A stretch of 64,000 nt of DNA from contig NZ_BBRX01000023.1 in the NCBI RefSeq assembly GCF_000829675.1, forward strand, positions 1 to 64,000, given 5' to 3'. The position numbers and the translations under genes are program-made. This document shows positions 26,604 through 36,968 of this stretch, one piece after another. The stretch is from Acinetobacter rudis. Its GTDB lineage: Bacteria > Pseudomonadota > Gammaproteobacteria > Pseudomonadales > Moraxellaceae. Each line of letters begins with the position of its first letter. Position 1 is the first letter of the stretch. Under the pieces are notes generated by a model that searched no databases, was not told where the DNA came from, and saw only the letters and a program-made list of their open reading frames with translations.

Positions 26604-27044
26604 TTACTCCTCGACTTTACCGCCAGCAGCTTCAACAGCAGCTTTAGCGCCTTTAGTCAATGCAACACCTTGTACAGTGAATGCACGAGTGATCTCACCA
26701 GAAAGAACAATACGTGCACGTAACATATCTTTACGTACTACGTTCGCAGCTTTCAAAGTTTCGAGGCTAACGATATCGCCTTCTACTTTAGCAAGTTCAG
26801 ATAAACGTACTTCAGCAGTTTTCAAAGCGATTTGGCTAGTAAAACCGAACTTAGGAAGACGACGGTAAAGTGCAGTTTGACCACCTTCAAAGCCTGGACG
26901 AACGCCACCGCTTTTACGTGATTTCTGACCCTTAACACCGCGACCACCAGTTTTACCAACACCAGAACCGATACCACGACCTACGCGAAGATTTTCGCGC
27001 TTAGCACCTTCAGCAGGTGCAAGTTCATTTAAACGCAGAGTCAT
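26604..27044 (-). CDS. rplO: 50S ribosomal protein L15
   Basis: 146 residues, [16 protein letters not shown] at the start, then the Gly/Arg-rich N-terminal tail ([19 protein letters not shown]) that threads into 23S rRNA. It lies 3 bp after rpmD and directly ahead of secY. Confidence 0.98.
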   Translation of the reverse strand: MTLRLNELAPAEGAKRENLRVGRGIGSGVGKTGGRGVKGQKSRKSGGVRPGFEGGQTALYRRLPKFGFTSQIALKTAEVRLSELAKVEGDIVSLETLKAANVVRKDMLRARIVLSGEITRAFTVQGVALTKGAKAAVEAAGGKVEE

Positions 27045-27047
27045 GGC

Positions 27048-27224
27048 TTATTCCTCTACACTAACCATATAGTAGACTTTGTTGATCATACCGCGGTTAG
27101 AAGGCGTATCTTGCACTTCTACAGTATGACCAATACGACGCAGACCCAAACCTTGTAGGCAAAGTTTGTGATTTTTCAAACGATGCGAAGAAGATTTGAT
27201 CTGGGTAACTTTAATCGTTTTCAT
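27048..27224 (-). CDS. rpmD: 50S ribosomal protein L30
   Basis: 58 residues, beginning [15 protein letters not shown], with [16 protein letters not shown] in the middle, a clear bacterial L30. It lies 6 bp after rpsE and 3 bp before rplO. Confidence 0.97.
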   Translation of the reverse strand: MKTIKVTQIKSSSHRLKNHKLCLQGLGLRRIGHTVEVQDTPSNRGMINKVYYMVSVEE

Positions 27225-27230
27225 GATTGA

Positions 27231-27728
27231 TTACCCTAAAATTTGTTCTACAGAAAGGCCACGTTTAGCAGCAACTTTCTCTGGAGTAGTCATGTCACGC
27301 AAACCATTGAAAGTTGCGTTCACAACGTTAGCAGCATTGGTAGAACCATAGCATTTCGTCAACACGTTACGTACACCAGCAGCTTCAAGTACAGCACGCA
27401 TAGAACCACCAGCAATTACGCCAGTACCTTCTGAAGCAGGCTGCATGAATACACGACTAGCGCCATGACGAGCATGAACAGTATGTTGTAGAGTGCCATC
27501 AACCAAGTCGACAGTGATCATGTTGCGACGAGCAGCTTCAAGTGCTTTAGAAATAGCAGCTGGAACTTCACGTGCTTTACCACGACCAAAACCTACACGA
27601 CCATTACCATCGCCTACCACAGTCAATGCTGTGAAAGAGAAGATACGACCACCTTTAACAACTTTGGCTACACGATCAACGGCAACCAGCTTTTCAACGA
27701 GACCTTCGTTTTGTTCAACTTTCGCCAT
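27231..27728 (-). CDS. rpsE: 30S ribosomal protein S5
   Basis: 165 residues with the S5 double-stranded RNA-binding fold ([20 protein letters not shown]) and [15 protein letters not shown]. The loop where spectinomycin-resistance changes occur (VVKGGR) reads as wild type. Spc operon, 2 bp after rplR. Confidence 0.98.
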   Translation of the reverse strand: MAKVEQNEGLVEKLVAVDRVAKVVKGGRIFSFTALTVVGDGNGRVGFGRGKAREVPAAISKALEAARRNMITVDLVDGTLQHTVHARHGASRVFMQPASEGTGVIAGGSMRAVLEAAGVRNVLTKCYGSTNAANVVNATFNGLRDMTTPEKVAAKRGLSVEQILG

Positions 27729-27730
27729 GA

Positions 27731-28081
27731 TTAGAACTCCAAGCCGTTTTCACGGGCAGCATCAGCCAAAGCTTTAATACGACCATGATATTTAAAACCA
27801 GAACGGTCGAATGCAACTTTTGTAACACCAGCTGCTTTAGCACGTTCTGCGATTAAAGCACCTACTTTAGTCGCTGCTTCGATATTACCAGTTGTACCAG
27901 CACGTAAAGTTGCATCTAAAGTTGAAGCTTGCGCTAAAACTTTGCCACCATCGGCTGAGATAACTTGAGCATAGATGTGACGCGGTGTGCGGTTTACACA
28001 CAGGCGAGTCGCACCCAATGCACGAATGTGCAAGCGTGTGCTTTTCGCACGACGCAAACGGGATTGTTTCTTTTCGTTCAT
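27731..28081 (-). CDS. rplR: 50S ribosomal protein L18
   Basis: 116 residues. Basic N-terminus [21 protein letters not shown]-terminal [21 protein letters not shown]. Binds 5S rRNA with L5. It is 14 bp downstream of rplF. Confidence 0.98.
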   Translation of the reverse strand: MNEKKQSRLRRAKSTRLHIRALGATRLCVNRTPRHIYAQVISADGGKVLAQASTLDATLRAGTTGNIEAATKVGALIAERAKAAGVTKVAFDRSGFKYHGRIKALADAARENGLEF

Positions 28082-28095
28082 AAGAACCTCGCGCC

Positions 28096-28629
28096 TTATT
28101 TCTTCTTAGCTTCTTTACGAAGTACAACTTCATCCGAATAACGTACACCTTTACCTTTATATGGTTCAGGTGAACGGTAAGCACGGATATCTGCAGCAAC
28201 CTGACCTAACAATTGCTTGTTAGCTGACTTAAGAATGATCTCAGTCGCAGTTGGAGTTTCCGCGGTTACACCTTCAGGAAGTGAGTAATCGATTGGATGT
28301 GAATAACCAAGGTTTAAGTGTACAACTGTACCTTTGATCGCAGCTTTATAACCTACACCAATAAGTTGTAGTTTGCGTTCAAAGCCTTCGCTAACACCTT
28401 TTACGAGGTTGCTGATTACAGAACGAGCAGTACCCGCTTGCATCCAAGCGTCTTTCGACTCTTTAGCTGGAGCAAACTGAAGCGTACCATCTTCCTGTTT
28501 GAGCTCGACCAGCGCATGCAGGTTGAAAGACAAAGTACCTTTGCTGCCTTTCACTTCGACCTGCCGGCCGTTCTGAGTAACTGTTACGCCGTTAGGCACA
28601 GTTACTGGGGCTTTAGCCACACGAGACAT
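28096..28629 (-). CDS. rplF: 50S ribosomal protein L6
   Basis: 177 residues: [15 protein letters not shown] start, two L6 repeats and the C-terminal [16 protein letters not shown] signature. Located near the factor-binding site of the large subunit. Spc operon, 13 bp after rpsH. Confidence 0.98.
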   Translation of the reverse strand: MSRVAKAPVTVPNGVTVTQNGRQVEVKGSKGTLSFNLHALVELKQEDGTLQFAPAKESKDAWMQAGTARSVISNLVKGVSEGFERKLQLIGVGYKAAIKGTVVHLNLGYSHPIDYSLPEGVTAETPTATEIILKSANKQLLGQVAADIRAYRSPEPYKGKGVRYSDEVVLRKEAKKK

Positions 28630-28642
28630 GAGGAATCACCTA

Positions 28643-29038
28643 TTAAGAAACAAAAGCAATAACTTCACCACCGATACCTGCAGCACGTGCAGCGCGATCA
28701 GTCATGATGCCTTTGCTTGTAGAAACAATTGCAATACCTAAGCCTTGCTTAACGCTTGGCAGTTCATTTTTACCGCGATACTGACGTAGACCTGGACGGC
28801 TTACACGTTTCACAGTTTCAATAACTGGTTTGCCTTCGAAATATTTTAGGGTAATCGTCAAAGTAGCTTTGCCTTCAAGATCAGCAACTTCTACATTTGA
28901 GATATAACCTTCTTGTTGAAGTACGTTCGCAATAGCGACCTTCAACTTAGAGTTTGGCATAGAAACTGTTTGTTTCTTAGCCATTTGTGCGTTACGAACA
29001 CGTGTTAACATGTCGGCAACGGTATCTTGCATACTCAT
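28643..29038 (-). CDS. rpsH: 30S ribosomal protein S8
   Basis: 131 residues, [18 protein letters not shown] at the start and [21 protein letters not shown] at the end. In E. coli S8 also represses the spc operon by binding at the L5 start. I did not find an obvious copy of that site here. Confidence 0.98.
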   Translation of the reverse strand: MSMQDTVADMLTRVRNAQMAKKQTVSMPNSKLKVAIANVLQQEGYISNVEVADLEGKATLTITLKYFEGKPVIETVKRVSRPGLRQYRGKNELPSVKQGLGIAIVSTSKGIMTDRAARAAGIGGEVIAFVS

Positions 29039-29050
29039 TCTAGTCGCCCC

Positions 29051-29356
29051 TTACCAGCTTGCCTTAACAACGCCAGGTACATCACCTTGCATTACTGTAT
29101 CGCGTAATTTGTTACGGCTTAAACCGAACTTACGGAAGTAACCATGAGGACGACCAGTCAAACCACAACGGTTACGAAGACGTACTGGAGATGCATTACG
29201 TGGCAATGCTTGAAATTTCATCATCGCTTCAAAACGCTCTTCGTCGCTCGCATTTACGTTTGCAATAATTGCTTTTAATTCAGCACGTTTTGCAGCGTAT
29301 TTAGCAACGGTTTTTTCGCGTTTCAATTCGCGATTAATCATACCTTTCTTAGCCAT
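29051..29356 (-). CDS. rpsN: 30S ribosomal protein S14
   Basis: 101 residues, [15 protein letters not shown] start and the [22 protein letters not shown] signature split over the C-terminal half. It has a single Cys, hence the zinc-free long form. Spc operon. Confidence 0.98.
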   Translation of the reverse strand: MAKKGMINRELKREKTVAKYAAKRAELKAIIANVNASDEERFEAMMKFQALPRNASPVRLRNRCGLTGRPHGYFRKFGLSRNKLRDTVMQGDVPGVVKASW

Positions 29357-29365
29357 ATCGACCTC

Positions 29366-29902
29366 TTATTTGAACGGGAAGCCAAATGCACGCATAAGCG
29401 CACGGCCTTCGTCATCGGTGCGAGCAGTGGTAGTGATAGTAATATCCATACCACGAATACGATCAATCTTGTCGAAATCGATTTCAGGGAAAACGATTTG
29501 TTCTTTCAAGCCCATAGAGTAGTTACCACGACCATCAAATGATTTCGCTGAGAAACCACGGAAGTCACGGATACGAGGGATTGCGATTGAGATCAAACGG
29601 TCCAAGAATTCGTACATTTGGTCGCCACGTAAAGTTACTTTACAACCAATTGGCCAACCATCACGGATTTTGAAACCTGCGATTGATTTGCGTGCAAGTG
29701 TCAACACTGGTTTTTGACCAGCGATTGCTTGCATATCAGATAATGCGCCATCCAATAATTTCTTATCAGCTGCTGCAGCACCAACACCCATGTTTAGAGT
29801 GATTTTAGTGATGCGCGGAATTTGCATTACATTCTCAAGAGCTAAAGTTTCTTTCAACTGAGCTTTGAGTTCTTCGTTATAGCGTGTTCTAAGTCTGGCC
29901 AT
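29366..29902 (-). CDS. rplE: 50S ribosomal protein L5
   Basis: 178 residues with [15 protein letters not shown] and the C-terminal [19 protein letters not shown] signature. Binds 5S rRNA and contacts S13. Spc operon, between rplX and rpsN. Confidence 0.98.
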   Translation of the reverse strand: MARLRTRYNEELKAQLKETLALENVMQIPRITKITLNMGVGAAAADKKLLDGALSDMQAIAGQKPVLTLARKSIAGFKIRDGWPIGCKVTLRGDQMYEFLDRLISIAIPRIRDFRGFSAKSFDGRGNYSMGLKEQIVFPEIDFDKIDRIRGMDITITTTARTDDEGRALMRAFGFPFK

Positions 29903-29917
29903 TGCCTTTTCAACCTA

Positions 29918-30238
29918 TTACTTCGCTGCCGCCACTGATTCACCATTTGATTTGTAAACGCGAGTTTTCACGCCTTCAGCATCAATCTGGTAACCAACAC
30001 GATCAGCCTTTTGGGTTGTAGCATTAAAAACTGCCACGTTCGAGATATGAAGCGAAGCTTCTTGTGTAACGATACCACCTTCGGTACCAGTCGCACGATT
30101 CGGCTTTTTATGCTTCGTTACCAAGTTAAGGCCTTCAACCTTAACTCGATCGTTAGAAATAGACAGTACAGTACCCTGTTTGCCTTTTTCTTTTCCTGCA
30201 ATAACGATCACTTGATCGCCTTGTTTAATCTTAGCCAT
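29918..30238 (-). CDS. rplX: 50S ribosomal protein L24
   Basis: 106 residues with the KOW motif (KIKQGDQVIVIAGKEKGKQG) at the N-terminus. Assembly initiator of the large subunit. Spc operon, 11 bp after rplN. Confidence 0.98.
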   Translation of the reverse strand: MAKIKQGDQVIVIAGKEKGKQGTVLSISNDRVKVEGLNLVTKHKKPNRATGTEGGIVTQEASLHISNVAVFNATTQKADRVGYQIDAEGVKTRVYKSNGESVAAAK

Positions 30239-30249
30239 GATTGCCTCTA

Positions 30250-30618
30250 TTATAGAACTTCAGGAGCTAGTGAAATAATTTTCATGAACTGTTCTGTACG
30301 AAGTTCACGAGTCACTGGTCCAAAAATACGAGTGGCAATCGGAGCCTTGTTATTGTTCAAAATAACTGCAGCGTTATCATCGAAACGGATCACAGAACCA
30401 TCTGGACGACGAATGCCAAATTTTGTACGAACAACAACTGCATTCATCACGTCACCTTTTTTAACACGGCCACGTGGAATTGCTTCTTTTACAGTAACTT
30501 TAATAATATCGCCAACAGAAGCATAACGACGATGTGAGCCACCTAGTACTTTGATACATTGTACGCGGCGTGCACCACTGTTGTCTGCTACGTCGAGCAT
30601 ACTTTCGGTTTGAATCAT
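30250..30618 (-). CDS. rplN: 50S ribosomal protein L14
   Basis: 122 residues, [18 protein letters not shown] start with the [18 protein letters not shown] signature. First gene of the spc part. It is separated from rpsQ by 92 bp that contain a long hairpin. Confidence 0.98.
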   Translation of the reverse strand: MIQTESMLDVADNSGARRVQCIKVLGGSHRRYASVGDIIKVTVKEAIPRGRVKKGDVMNAVVVRTKFGIRRPDGSVIRFDDNAAVILNNNKAPIATRIFGPVTRELRTEQFMKIISLAPEVL

Positions 30619-30637
30619 TGCCCTACTCCAAAACCGA

Positions 30638-30695
30638 GCATCACCGGTCGCAATTTCGAAAGGCTCAAAGAGTACTCGAAATTGACCGATGATGC
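30638..30695 (-). promoter_or_regulatory. Long hairpin between S10 and spc gene groups
   Basis: On the minus strand, a 12-bp arm pair (GCATCATCGGTC with GACCGGTGATGC, one wobble) continues after a 2-nt bulge into AATTTCGA / TCGAAATT, giving about 20 bp with a 16-nt loop, 20 nt before the rplN start. There is no T-run behind it, so it is more likely an RNA processing or regulatory element than a terminator. Confidence 0.65.
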
Positions 30696-30710
30696 AACAA
30701 GAACGTCTAA

Positions 30711-30968
30711 TTACTCAGCAGCTGCTTCAACTACTTCCACCAAAGTCCAAGCTTTAGTTTTAGAAATTGGGCGGCTTTCTTTAATGGTCACAACATCGCC
30801 TAATTTAGCTGTGTTGTTCTCATCATGAGCGTGTAATTTAGTTGAACGGCGGATTAATTTGCCATACAACGGGTGTTGAACGCGGCGTTCAATAAGAACA
30901 ACAATAGACTTGTCCATTTTGTCGCTTACGACTTTGCCGGTTAACGTGCGGACTACATTTTCACTCAT
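30711..30968 (-). CDS. rpsQ: 30S ribosomal protein S17
   Basis: 85 residues with [27 protein letters not shown] core and the KLHAHDE segment. It overlaps rpmC by four bases (ATGA). Last gene of the S10 group. Confidence 0.98.
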   Translation of the reverse strand: MSENVVRTLTGKVVSDKMDKSIVVLIERRVQHPLYGKLIRRSTKLHAHDENNTAKLGDVVTIKESRPISKTKAWTLVEVVEAAAE

Positions 30969-31162
30969 TGTCCGTTCCCCTGTTTTTCGGTAAGGAGTGT
31001 CTTGATACGAGCAATTGATTTACGAGCAACTTGCACTTCGTGTGATTTGCCCAATTGACCAGTCGCTTTCGCCATACGAAGACGGAATTGGTTAAGCTGT
31101 TGCTCATCAAGCAAAGCTTTCAACTCTTCTACCGATTTTTCACGTAGATCTTTAGTTTTCAT
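30965..31162 (-). CDS. rpmC: 50S ribosomal protein L29
   Basis: 65 residues, [20 protein letters not shown] start and two-helix hairpin fold. It overlaps rplP by one base and rpsQ by four, indicating tight translational coupling. Confidence 0.98.
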   Translation of the reverse strand: MKTKDLREKSVEELKALLDEQQLNQFRLRMAKATGQLGKSHEVQVARKSIARIKTLLTEKQGNGQ

Positions 31163-31575
31163 TACATTACCGTCCGAGTCACGATAGTGGTTTTAAACGG
31201 AAGCTTAGCAGCAGCAAGCGCAAATGCCTCACGTGCCAATTCTTCGTTCACACCTTCCATTTCGTACAGGATCTTACCTGGTTTGATTTCGCAAACCCAG
31301 TATTCCACGCTACCTTTACCTTTACCCATACGCACTTCAAGAGGCTTTTGAGTAATTGGTTTGTCCGGGAATACACGGATAAAGATTTTACCACCACGTT
31401 TAACACGACGGCTAATGGTACGACGTGCAGCTTCAATTTGACGCGCAGTCATACGACCACGTTCAACTGATTTAAGCGCAATTGTACCAAATGATACTGT
31501 ACTGCCACGATGTGCTAGACCAGTGTTACGGCCTTTCTGCACTTTACGGAATTTAGTACGTTTAGGTTGCAACAT
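31162..31575 (-). CDS. rplP: 50S ribosomal protein L16
   Basis: 137 residues, [17 protein letters not shown] start; [13 protein letters not shown] and [13 protein letters not shown] segments. Sits near the peptidyl-transferase centre. S10 operon. Confidence 0.98.
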   Translation of the reverse strand: MLQPKRTKFRKVQKGRNTGLAHRGSTVSFGTIALKSVERGRMTARQIEAARRTISRRVKRGGKIFIRVFPDKPITQKPLEVRMGKGKGSVEYWVCEIKPGKILYEMEGVNEELAREAFALAAAKLPFKTTIVTRTVM

Positions 31576-31578
31576 GGA

Positions 31579-32331
31579 TTATTCTCCTTTTTCAGCAGAA
31601 CGATCATTGCGACGACCACGACGCTCTTGACCTTCACCACGACCGCGACCGCGTTTAGCTGGACGTTCTTCAGCTGGCGCTGGGTTCATGACTTGTTTCA
31701 TGCCACCCAAGATTTCACCACGGAAGATCCAAACTTTAACGCCAATCGTACCGTAAGTTGTTTCTGCACGCATAGTAGCATAATCGATGTCCGCACGAAG
31801 TGTATGTAAAGGTACACGACCTTCACGATACCACTCAGTACGTGCAATCTCTGCACCACCTAAACGGCCTGAAACTTCAACTTTGATACCTTTAGCACCA
31901 GCACGCATTGTGTTTTGAACCGCACGCTTCATAGCACGACGGAACATTACACGTTTCTCAAGTTGAGAAGCGATAGCTTCAGCAACAAGACGCGCGTCTA
32001 AGTCTGGGCGATCGATTTCGTTGATGCTTACTTGCGCAGGAACGCCCATAATTTTGGTAAGTTCGCGCTGTAATTTCTCAATATCTTCGCCTTTTTTACC
32101 GATAACGATACCTGGACGAGCAGTGCTAATCGTAATTTTAGCAGCGCCTGTAGGACGTTCGATAAGAATATGGCTTACCATTGCACTTTTAAGTTTCTTA
32201 GTTAGAAACTCACGTACTTGCAAATCTTTAAGCAAATATTCAGCGTATTGTTTCGGATTCGCATACCAGTTAGCGTTATGACGTTTCACAACACCTAGGC
32301 GGATACCGATTGGATGAACCTTCTGACCCAT
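31579..32331 (-). CDS. rpsC: 30S ribosomal protein S3
   Basis: 250 residues: N-domain [16 protein letters not shown] domain around [11 protein letters not shown]-domain with [17 protein letters not shown]. Compared with E. coli (233) it carries an extra Arg/Gly-rich tail of roughly 25-30 residues ([14 protein letters not shown], then RRGRRNDR). It shapes the mRNA entry channel. It lies 2 bp after rplV. Confidence 0.98.
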   Translation of the reverse strand: MGQKVHPIGIRLGVVKRHNANWYANPKQYAEYLLKDLQVREFLTKKLKSAMVSHILIERPTGAAKITISTARPGIVIGKKGEDIEKLQRELTKIMGVPAQVSINEIDRPDLDARLVAEAIASQLEKRVMFRRAMKRAVQNTMRAGAKGIKVEVSGRLGGAEIARTEWYREGRVPLHTLRADIDYATMRAETTYGTIGVKVWIFRGEILGGMKQVMNPAPAEERPAKRGRGRGEGQERRGRRNDRSAEKGE

Positions 32332-32332
32332 A

Positions 32333-32662
32333 TCAAACCCCTACCTTAACGGTGATGTGACAAGTACGCTTAGTAATACGATCTGCACGGCCTTTAGCAC
32401 GTGGCATAATACGTTTAAGGCTCATGCCTTCATCAACGTAAATCGTAGACACTTTAAGGTCGTCAACATCTAAACTGTTATTGTGTTCAGCGTTTGCAAT
32501 TGCAGATTCGAGCGCTTTTTTAACTAAAACTGCAGCTTTTTTATTGCTGAAGTTCAAGATATTTAAAGCGTGAGCAATAGACTTGCCACGAATTAGATCT
32601 GCAACCAAACGTGCTTTTTGTGCCGAGATAGCGGCACCGCGTAATTTAGCAGTTACTTCCAT
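32333..32662 (-). CDS. rplV: 50S ribosomal protein L22
   Basis: 109 residues from ATG 32662. A preceding ATG at 32665 adds one Met, but AGGTG is better placed for the second. The conserved C-terminal hairpin ([14 protein letters not shown]) lines the exit tunnel where macrolide-resistance insertions occur, and none is seen here. Confidence 0.98.
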   Translation of the reverse strand: MEVTAKLRGAAISAQKARLVADLIRGKSIAHALNILNFSNKKAAVLVKKALESAIANAEHNNSLDVDDLKVSTIYVDEGMSLKRIMPRAKGRADRITKRTCHITVKVGV

Positions 32663-32673
32663 CATAGCACCTA

Positions 32674-32949
32674 TTAACGTTTAGACTTCTTGTCAACACC
32701 GTGACCACGATAGGTACGAGTTGGCGCGAATTCACCTAGTTTATGACCGACCATATGTTCAGATACAATTACCGGAACATGGTTACGACCATTATGAACA
32801 GAAATTGTTAGACCAACAAAATCCGGGAGAATCATCGAACGACGCGACCAAGTTTTGATCGGCTTGCGAGAATTACTTGCTACAGCCGCTTCAACCTTAG
32901 CGAACAAGTGCGCATCGACGAATGGGCCTTTTTTCAGAGAACGAGGCAT
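32674..32949 (-). CDS. rpsS: 30S ribosomal protein S19
   Basis: 91 residues, [15 protein letters not shown] start and [18 protein letters not shown] signature. S10 operon between rplB and rplV. Confidence 0.98.
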   Translation of the reverse strand: MPRSLKKGPFVDAHLFAKVEAAVASNSRKPIKTWSRRSMILPDFVGLTISVHNGRNHVPVIVSEHMVGHKLGEFAPTRTYRGHGVDKKSKR

Positions 32950-32968
32950 TGTCAGATTCCTTTACTTG

Positions 32969-33793
32969 TTACTTAACGCGACGGTCGCGAATAATCATCT
33001 TAGTCGTACGCTTGTTGGTACGTGTCTTGTACCCTTTAGCTTTTTGACCCCATGGGCTTACAGGTTGAATACCTTTGTTACGCCCTTCACCACCACCATG
33101 TGGGTGGTCAACTGGGTTCATCGCCATACCACGAACGGTAGGACGAACACCACGCCAGCGTGAAGCACCTGCTTTACCAAGTGAGCGTAAGTTGCTTTCT
33201 TGGTTAGAAACTTCACCAATTACAGCGCGACATTCAACGTGTACTTTACGCATTTCACCAGAACGAAGACGGATGATAGCGTAAGAACCGTCACGACCCA
33301 ACAACTGAACTGAAGTACCAGCAGAACGTGCAATTTGCGCGCCTTTACCGATTTTCAATTCGATATTGTGAAGTGTAGAACCGATAGGCATGTTGCGTAG
33401 TGGTAAGCAGTTACCGGTACGAATTGGAGCATCGTTACCAGACTGAACTTTATCACCTGCACGCAAACCTTTAGGTGCAATAATATAACGACGTTCACCG
33501 TCAGCATACTTCAACAATGCGATGTGTGCAGTACGGTTAGGATCGTATTCGATACGTTCAACGATAGCTGGAACGCCATCTTTGTTACGTTTGAAGTCAA
33601 CTAAGCGGTAGTTCTGTTTATGACCACCACCTACGTGACGAGTCGTAATGCGACCATTGTTATTACGGCCACCAGTACGTTTTTTAGCTTCTACCAACGG
33701 TGCATAAGGCGCGCCTTTGTGAAGATGGTCATGAACCACTTTCTCTACAAAGCGACGTCCTGGAGACGTTGGCTTACATTTTTGAATCGGCAT
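32969..33793 (-). CDS. rplB: 50S ribosomal protein L2
   Basis: 274 residues, N-terminal [16 protein letters not shown] and the catalytic-centre loop [13 protein letters not shown] near residue 230, with the conserved His. S10 operon. Confidence 0.99.
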   Translation of the reverse strand: MPIQKCKPTSPGRRFVEKVVHDHLHKGAPYAPLVEAKKRTGGRNNNGRITTRHVGGGHKQNYRLVDFKRNKDGVPAIVERIEYDPNRTAHIALLKYADGERRYIIAPKGLRAGDKVQSGNDAPIRTGNCLPLRNMPIGSTLHNIELKIGKGAQIARSAGTSVQLLGRDGSYAIIRLRSGEMRKVHVECRAVIGEVSNQESNLRSLGKAGASRWRGVRPTVRGMAMNPVDHPHGGGEGRNKGIQPVSPWGQKAKGYKTRTNKRTTKMIIRDRRVK

Positions 33794-33804
33794 AATTTTC
33801 GTCC

Positions 33805-34125
33805 TTATTCCGCTGCGCTTTCAGCGGTATCGCCCAAGTCAGCCATTTCAACATCTTGGCCAGCTTTCAGGGTGACGTATGCTTTTTTAACATCAGAACG
33901 ACGTCCTAATGTACGACCAAAGCGCTTAGTCTTACCTTTAGTGATTGTTGTATTTACTTTCACAACTTCAACACCGAAGAGTTGTTCAACTGCTTTTTTG
34001 ATTTCAAGTTTGTTTGCGTCTAGCGCAACTTTAAAAACTTGAACACCAGCAGTTTCACCTAACACTTGTGCTTTTTCTGAGAAGACAGGTCCTTGTAGGA
34101 CTTGATAGATACGTTCGTTGTTCAT
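33805..34125 (-). CDS. rplW: 50S ribosomal protein L23
   Basis: 106 residues, with [14 protein letters not shown] near the start, [17 protein letters not shown] and [18 protein letters not shown]. Docking site for trigger factor and SRP at the tunnel exit. Its start overlaps the rplD stop by four bases. Confidence 0.98.
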   Translation of the reverse strand: MNNERIYQVLQGPVFSEKAQVLGETAGVQVFKVALDANKLEIKKAVEQLFGVEVVKVNTTITKGKTKRFGRTLGRRSDVKKAYVTLKAGQDVEMADLGDTAESAAE

Positions 34126-34724
34126 CCGAGTTCTACCTCAATTTTCTTAGCAGCAGCAACAGACATTACAACTTTATCGAACGCGATCAAACCAACAGGA
34201 TCGATTGCAGTCGCATCAACCACATCAACGTGTGGAAGGTTACGTGCCGCAAGGTACAGATTCTCATCAACAGCATCTGTAACGATCAATGCGCGAGTAG
34301 CGTTCAAGTCGTTAAGTTTTGCAAGCAATTCTTTAGTTTTTGGAGCAGCAACAGCAAACTCTTCAACCAATACAAGACGATCTTGGCGAACGAGTTCAGC
34401 TAAGATACATTGCATTGCACCGCGGTACATTTTGCGGTTAACTTTTTGAGACCAATCTTGTGGACGAGCGGCAAAAGTCTTACCACCACCAACCCAGATT
34501 GGGCTACGAATAGAACCAGCACGAGCGCGACCAGTACCTTTTTGACGGAATGGTTTTTTACCACCGCCAGATACATCTGCACGTGACTTTTGAGCGCGAG
34601 AACCTTGACGTCCACCAGCTAAATAAGCTGTAACAACTTGGTGTACAAGCGCTTCATTAAATTCACGGCCAAATGCAACTTCTGACAATTCAACAGCAGA
34701 GCCGGAAACAGTTTTTAAATTCAC
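34122..34724 (-). CDS. rplD: 50S ribosomal protein L4
   Basis: 200 residues with the extended tunnel loop ([19 protein letters not shown]). Start codon is GTG. In E. coli L4 represses its own S10 operon by attenuation and translational block at the S10 leader, and the leader here (35746-35905) is strongly folded but of different sequence. Confidence 0.98.
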   Translation of the reverse strand: MNLKTVSGSAVELSEVAFGREFNEALVHQVVTAYLAGGRQGSRAQKSRADVSGGGKKPFRQKGTGRARAGSIRSPIWVGGGKTFAARPQDWSQKVNRKMYRGAMQCILAELVRQDRLVLVEEFAVAAPKTKELLAKLNDLNATRALIVTDAVDENLYLAARNLPHVDVVDATAIDPVGLIAFDKVVMSVAAAKKIEVELG

Positions 34725-34735
34725 GTTATTTCCCC

Positions 34736-35374
34736 TCAGGCCTTGATCGTAGGACGAACGATAACGTCGCCACCTGTAGCACCAGGAATCGCACCTTTAA
34801 CAACTAGAACTGAACGTTCTGCGTCGATAGATACAACTTCAAGACCTTGTACTGTTACGCGTTCGTCACCTAAGTGACCAGCCATTTTTTTGCCTTTGAA
34901 CACGCGTCCAGGAGTCTGGTTTTGACCTGTAGAACCTAAAACACGGTGAGAAACTGAGTTACCGTGTGTTGCGTCTTGAGTACGGAAATTCCAACGCTTA
35001 ACACCACCTTGGAAACCTTTACCTTTAGACTGACCAGTTACGTCAACAATTTGACCAACTGTGAACAAGTCAACACCGATAGTACCGCCAACTTCACGAC
35101 CTTCAAGGTCAGCTTCAGCTGCACGGAATTCTTGTACTAAACGACCAGCAGCAACACCAGCTTTCGCAAAGTGACCTTTTTGAGCGTTAGTTACACGAGA
35201 TTCGCGACGTTCGCCAGTTGTAATCTGAATCGCCTGATAACCATCAGTTTCAAGCGTTTTGATTTGAGTGATACGGTTTGGATCAACCTCAATCACTGTA
35301 ACTGGCACAGAGACGCCGGCATCTGTGAAGATACGGGTCATACCGCACTTACGACCGACTAAACCAATAGCCAT
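34736..35374 (-). CDS. rplC: 50S ribosomal protein L3
   Basis: 212 residues, with [14 protein letters not shown] near the start and the [18 protein letters not shown] loop, which contains the Gln methylated by PrmB in E. coli. S10 operon, 59 bp after rpsJ. Confidence 0.99.
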   Translation of the reverse strand: MAIGLVGRKCGMTRIFTDAGVSVPVTVIEVDPNRITQIKTLETDGYQAIQITTGERRESRVTNAQKGHFAKAGVAAGRLVQEFRAAEADLEGREVGGTIGVDLFTVGQIVDVTGQSKGKGFQGGVKRWNFRTQDATHGNSVSHRVLGSTGQNQTPGRVFKGKKMAGHLGDERVTVQGLEVVSIDAERSVLVVKGAIPGATGGDVIVRPTIKA

Positions 35375-35433
35375 GTGTGTAAACCTCTTAAAAAGCGGCT
35401 TAATTAACTTAGAGTGTTAATTAACCGAAAGCC

Positions 35434-35745
35434 TTAACCCAATGCGATCTGAACATCAACACCAGCTGCTAGATCTAATTTCATCAATGCATCAACAGTT
35501 TTATCTGTAGGTTGAACGATATCGATCAAACGTTTGTAAGTGCGGATTTCATACTGATCACGCGCATCTTTGTTTACATGCGGTGAAGTTAGAACGTTGA
35601 AGCGTTCGATGCGAGTAGGCATCGGGATTGGACCACACACTTGTGCGCCAGTACGCTTAGCGGTTTCTACGATCTCTTGAGAAGATTGATCAATCAGACG
35701 ATGATCAAAAGACTTAAGACGGATACGGATTCTCTGGTTAGACAT
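35434..35745 (-). CDS. rpsJ: 30S ribosomal protein S10
   Basis: 103 residues from ATG 35745 ([16 protein letters not shown]), the standard length; an upstream in-frame start is not needed. GGAG lies nine bases before. Also the transcription factor NusE. First gene of the S10 operon. Confidence 0.99.
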   Translation of the reverse strand: MSNQRIRIRLKSFDHRLIDQSSQEIVETAKRTGAQVCGPIPMPTRIERFNVLTSPHVNKDARDQYEIRTYKRLIDIVQPTDKTVDALMKLDLAAGVDVQIALG

Positions 35746-35754
35746 ACCAGTAAA

Positions 35755-35905
35755 CTCCAAGCCAAATATATAAAGAATCACCCTTGACGCACCTTACCCA
35801 TAGGTAAGTGTCAAAGGCAGTGAAAATCACTAAGGTCATGATCGATGCCATGACTGTAACGATCTAAACAACTTTCTTCGCTGTTTAGCCCCTACTATTT
35901 AGGGG
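35755..35905 (-). promoter_or_regulatory. Structured S10-operon leader
   Basis: On the minus strand, four successive hairpins between the promoter and rpsJ: CCCCTA/TAGGGG near the transcription start, CTAAACA/TGTTTAG, GTCATG/CATGAC, and a larger stem with CTTACC/GGTAAG inside TTGAC/GTCAA. This is the place of the L4-responsive leader in E. coli. The sequence does not resemble that leader, so the regulator is unproven. Confidence 0.55.
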
Positions 35906-35911
35906 TCGCTC

Positions 35912-35940
35912 ATTATAGCGATTGCTTAAGCATTAAGCAA
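35912..35940 (-). promoter_or_regulatory. Promoter of the S10-spc-alpha operon
   Basis: -35 TTGCTT (35935-35940), a 17-bp spacer and -10 TATAAT (35912-35917). The -35 and spacer form a palindrome, TTGCTTAA-tgc-TTAAGCAA (35922-35940). GC-rich just downstream. Confidence 0.85.
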
Positions 35941-36009
35941 CCCAAATTTCTGCTTTTTCTCTGGTTTTTATGGTGATGTGTTTCTTTATTTTATTCAATA
36001 CCCAAAGGC

Positions 36010-36741
36010 TTAAGACTTCGGGGCTAAGACATAGTCAATTGCAGATTTTAGTATTTGATTTCCTTCAACAAATTTCTCAGATTTACTCTTTTGCAATGCA
36101 TGTAAGTATTCAAAATCCACTTGCATCGTTATGGGCTGATCTTGTGTATGCTCAACAAATAATTGCAGTGCTGTTGGTGTAATTTCTGGATGAAATTGAA
36201 AAGCCAAAACATGCTGGCCAATTTGATAAGCTTGGTTGGCGCATGCTAAATTTCCAGCCAGTTTAATCGCCCCTTTCGGCAATGCAAATGTCTCTTCATG
36301 CCACTGCATCACCTCAAATTCTTCTGGCAGTGCAAAGCTACTTGAAGGAACCTCCTTTGTGGCATGAACCTTAGTCCATCCCAGTTCAATAATTGTATTT
36401 TTTTCAACCGTAGCACCCAATGCACTGGCAATTAACTGCCCACCTAAACATAGGCCAATCACTGCTTTTTCTGTTGCTAGATAGCGGCGAATCCAACGCT
36501 TTTCCACCTTCAACCAAGCATAATTGACTTCATCATTTACACTCATCGTGCCGCCCATAATAATCAGCAAATCCACCTGATCAACACTAGGCAACGCTTC
36601 GATATCTAAAGGAAAATCTGGAGGTAAGGCAAAAAATTCTGTTGCTGTAATTTCAGCACCCATCGCCTTTAAATACGCATAACAACTACCAAAACCTTCT
36701 TGGGCGATATGCTGAAAATAATGCACTCGTAATTTTTTCAT
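36010..36741 (-). CDS. Class I glutamine amidotransferase-like protein
   Basis: 243 residues from ATG 36741 (the frame extends to a TTG at 36750). Contains the nucleophile elbow GLCLGGQL (Cys), the FQFHPEITP segment with the catalytic His-Glu pair, and LLIIMGGTMSVND, which shapes the oxyanion hole. This is a stand-alone GATase1 domain as in GuaA-like proteins and YfeJ. No synthetase domain is attached or adjacent, so it probably acts as a glutamine or gamma-glutamyl hydrolase. It may, alternatively, serve an unlinked partner. It is convergent with nothing; the S10 promoter lies downstream. Confidence 0.82.
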   Translation of the reverse strand: MKKLRVHYFQHIAQEGFGSCYAYLKAMGAEITATEFFALPPDFPLDIEALPSVDQVDLLIIMGGTMSVNDEVNYAWLKVEKRWIRRYLATEKAVIGLCLGGQLIASALGATVEKNTIIELGWTKVHATKEVPSSSFALPEEFEVMQWHEETFALPKGAIKLAGNLACANQAYQIGQHVLAFQFHPEITPTALQLFVEHTQDQPITMQVDFEYLHALQKSKSEKFVEGNQILKSAIDYVLAPKS

Positions 36742-36968
36742 CACCAACAACCTTAATGCTAATTTATGTTCTACACAGCAAAAAGGGCGCCAACTTATGG
36801 AGTTTTTATTTTTATATACAAATTAAAACTTTGTGTTTGTTGTGTATTATATTTTGCTTAACTAGGATTTGATGACAACTCAGAATTGAATTGCGTTATC
36901 GACAAAACTCAACCAATCGCAATCACTCTGAAAGATCCCCTCCTTTTGTATTTGCACTTTTGTTGAGT

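Noticed and set aside
23100..34500. Many 60-140 aa frames on the plus strand opposite the ribosomal genes
   Set aside because: Codon-biased antisense shadows of S10-spc-alpha genes; none has a ribosome site and domain together.
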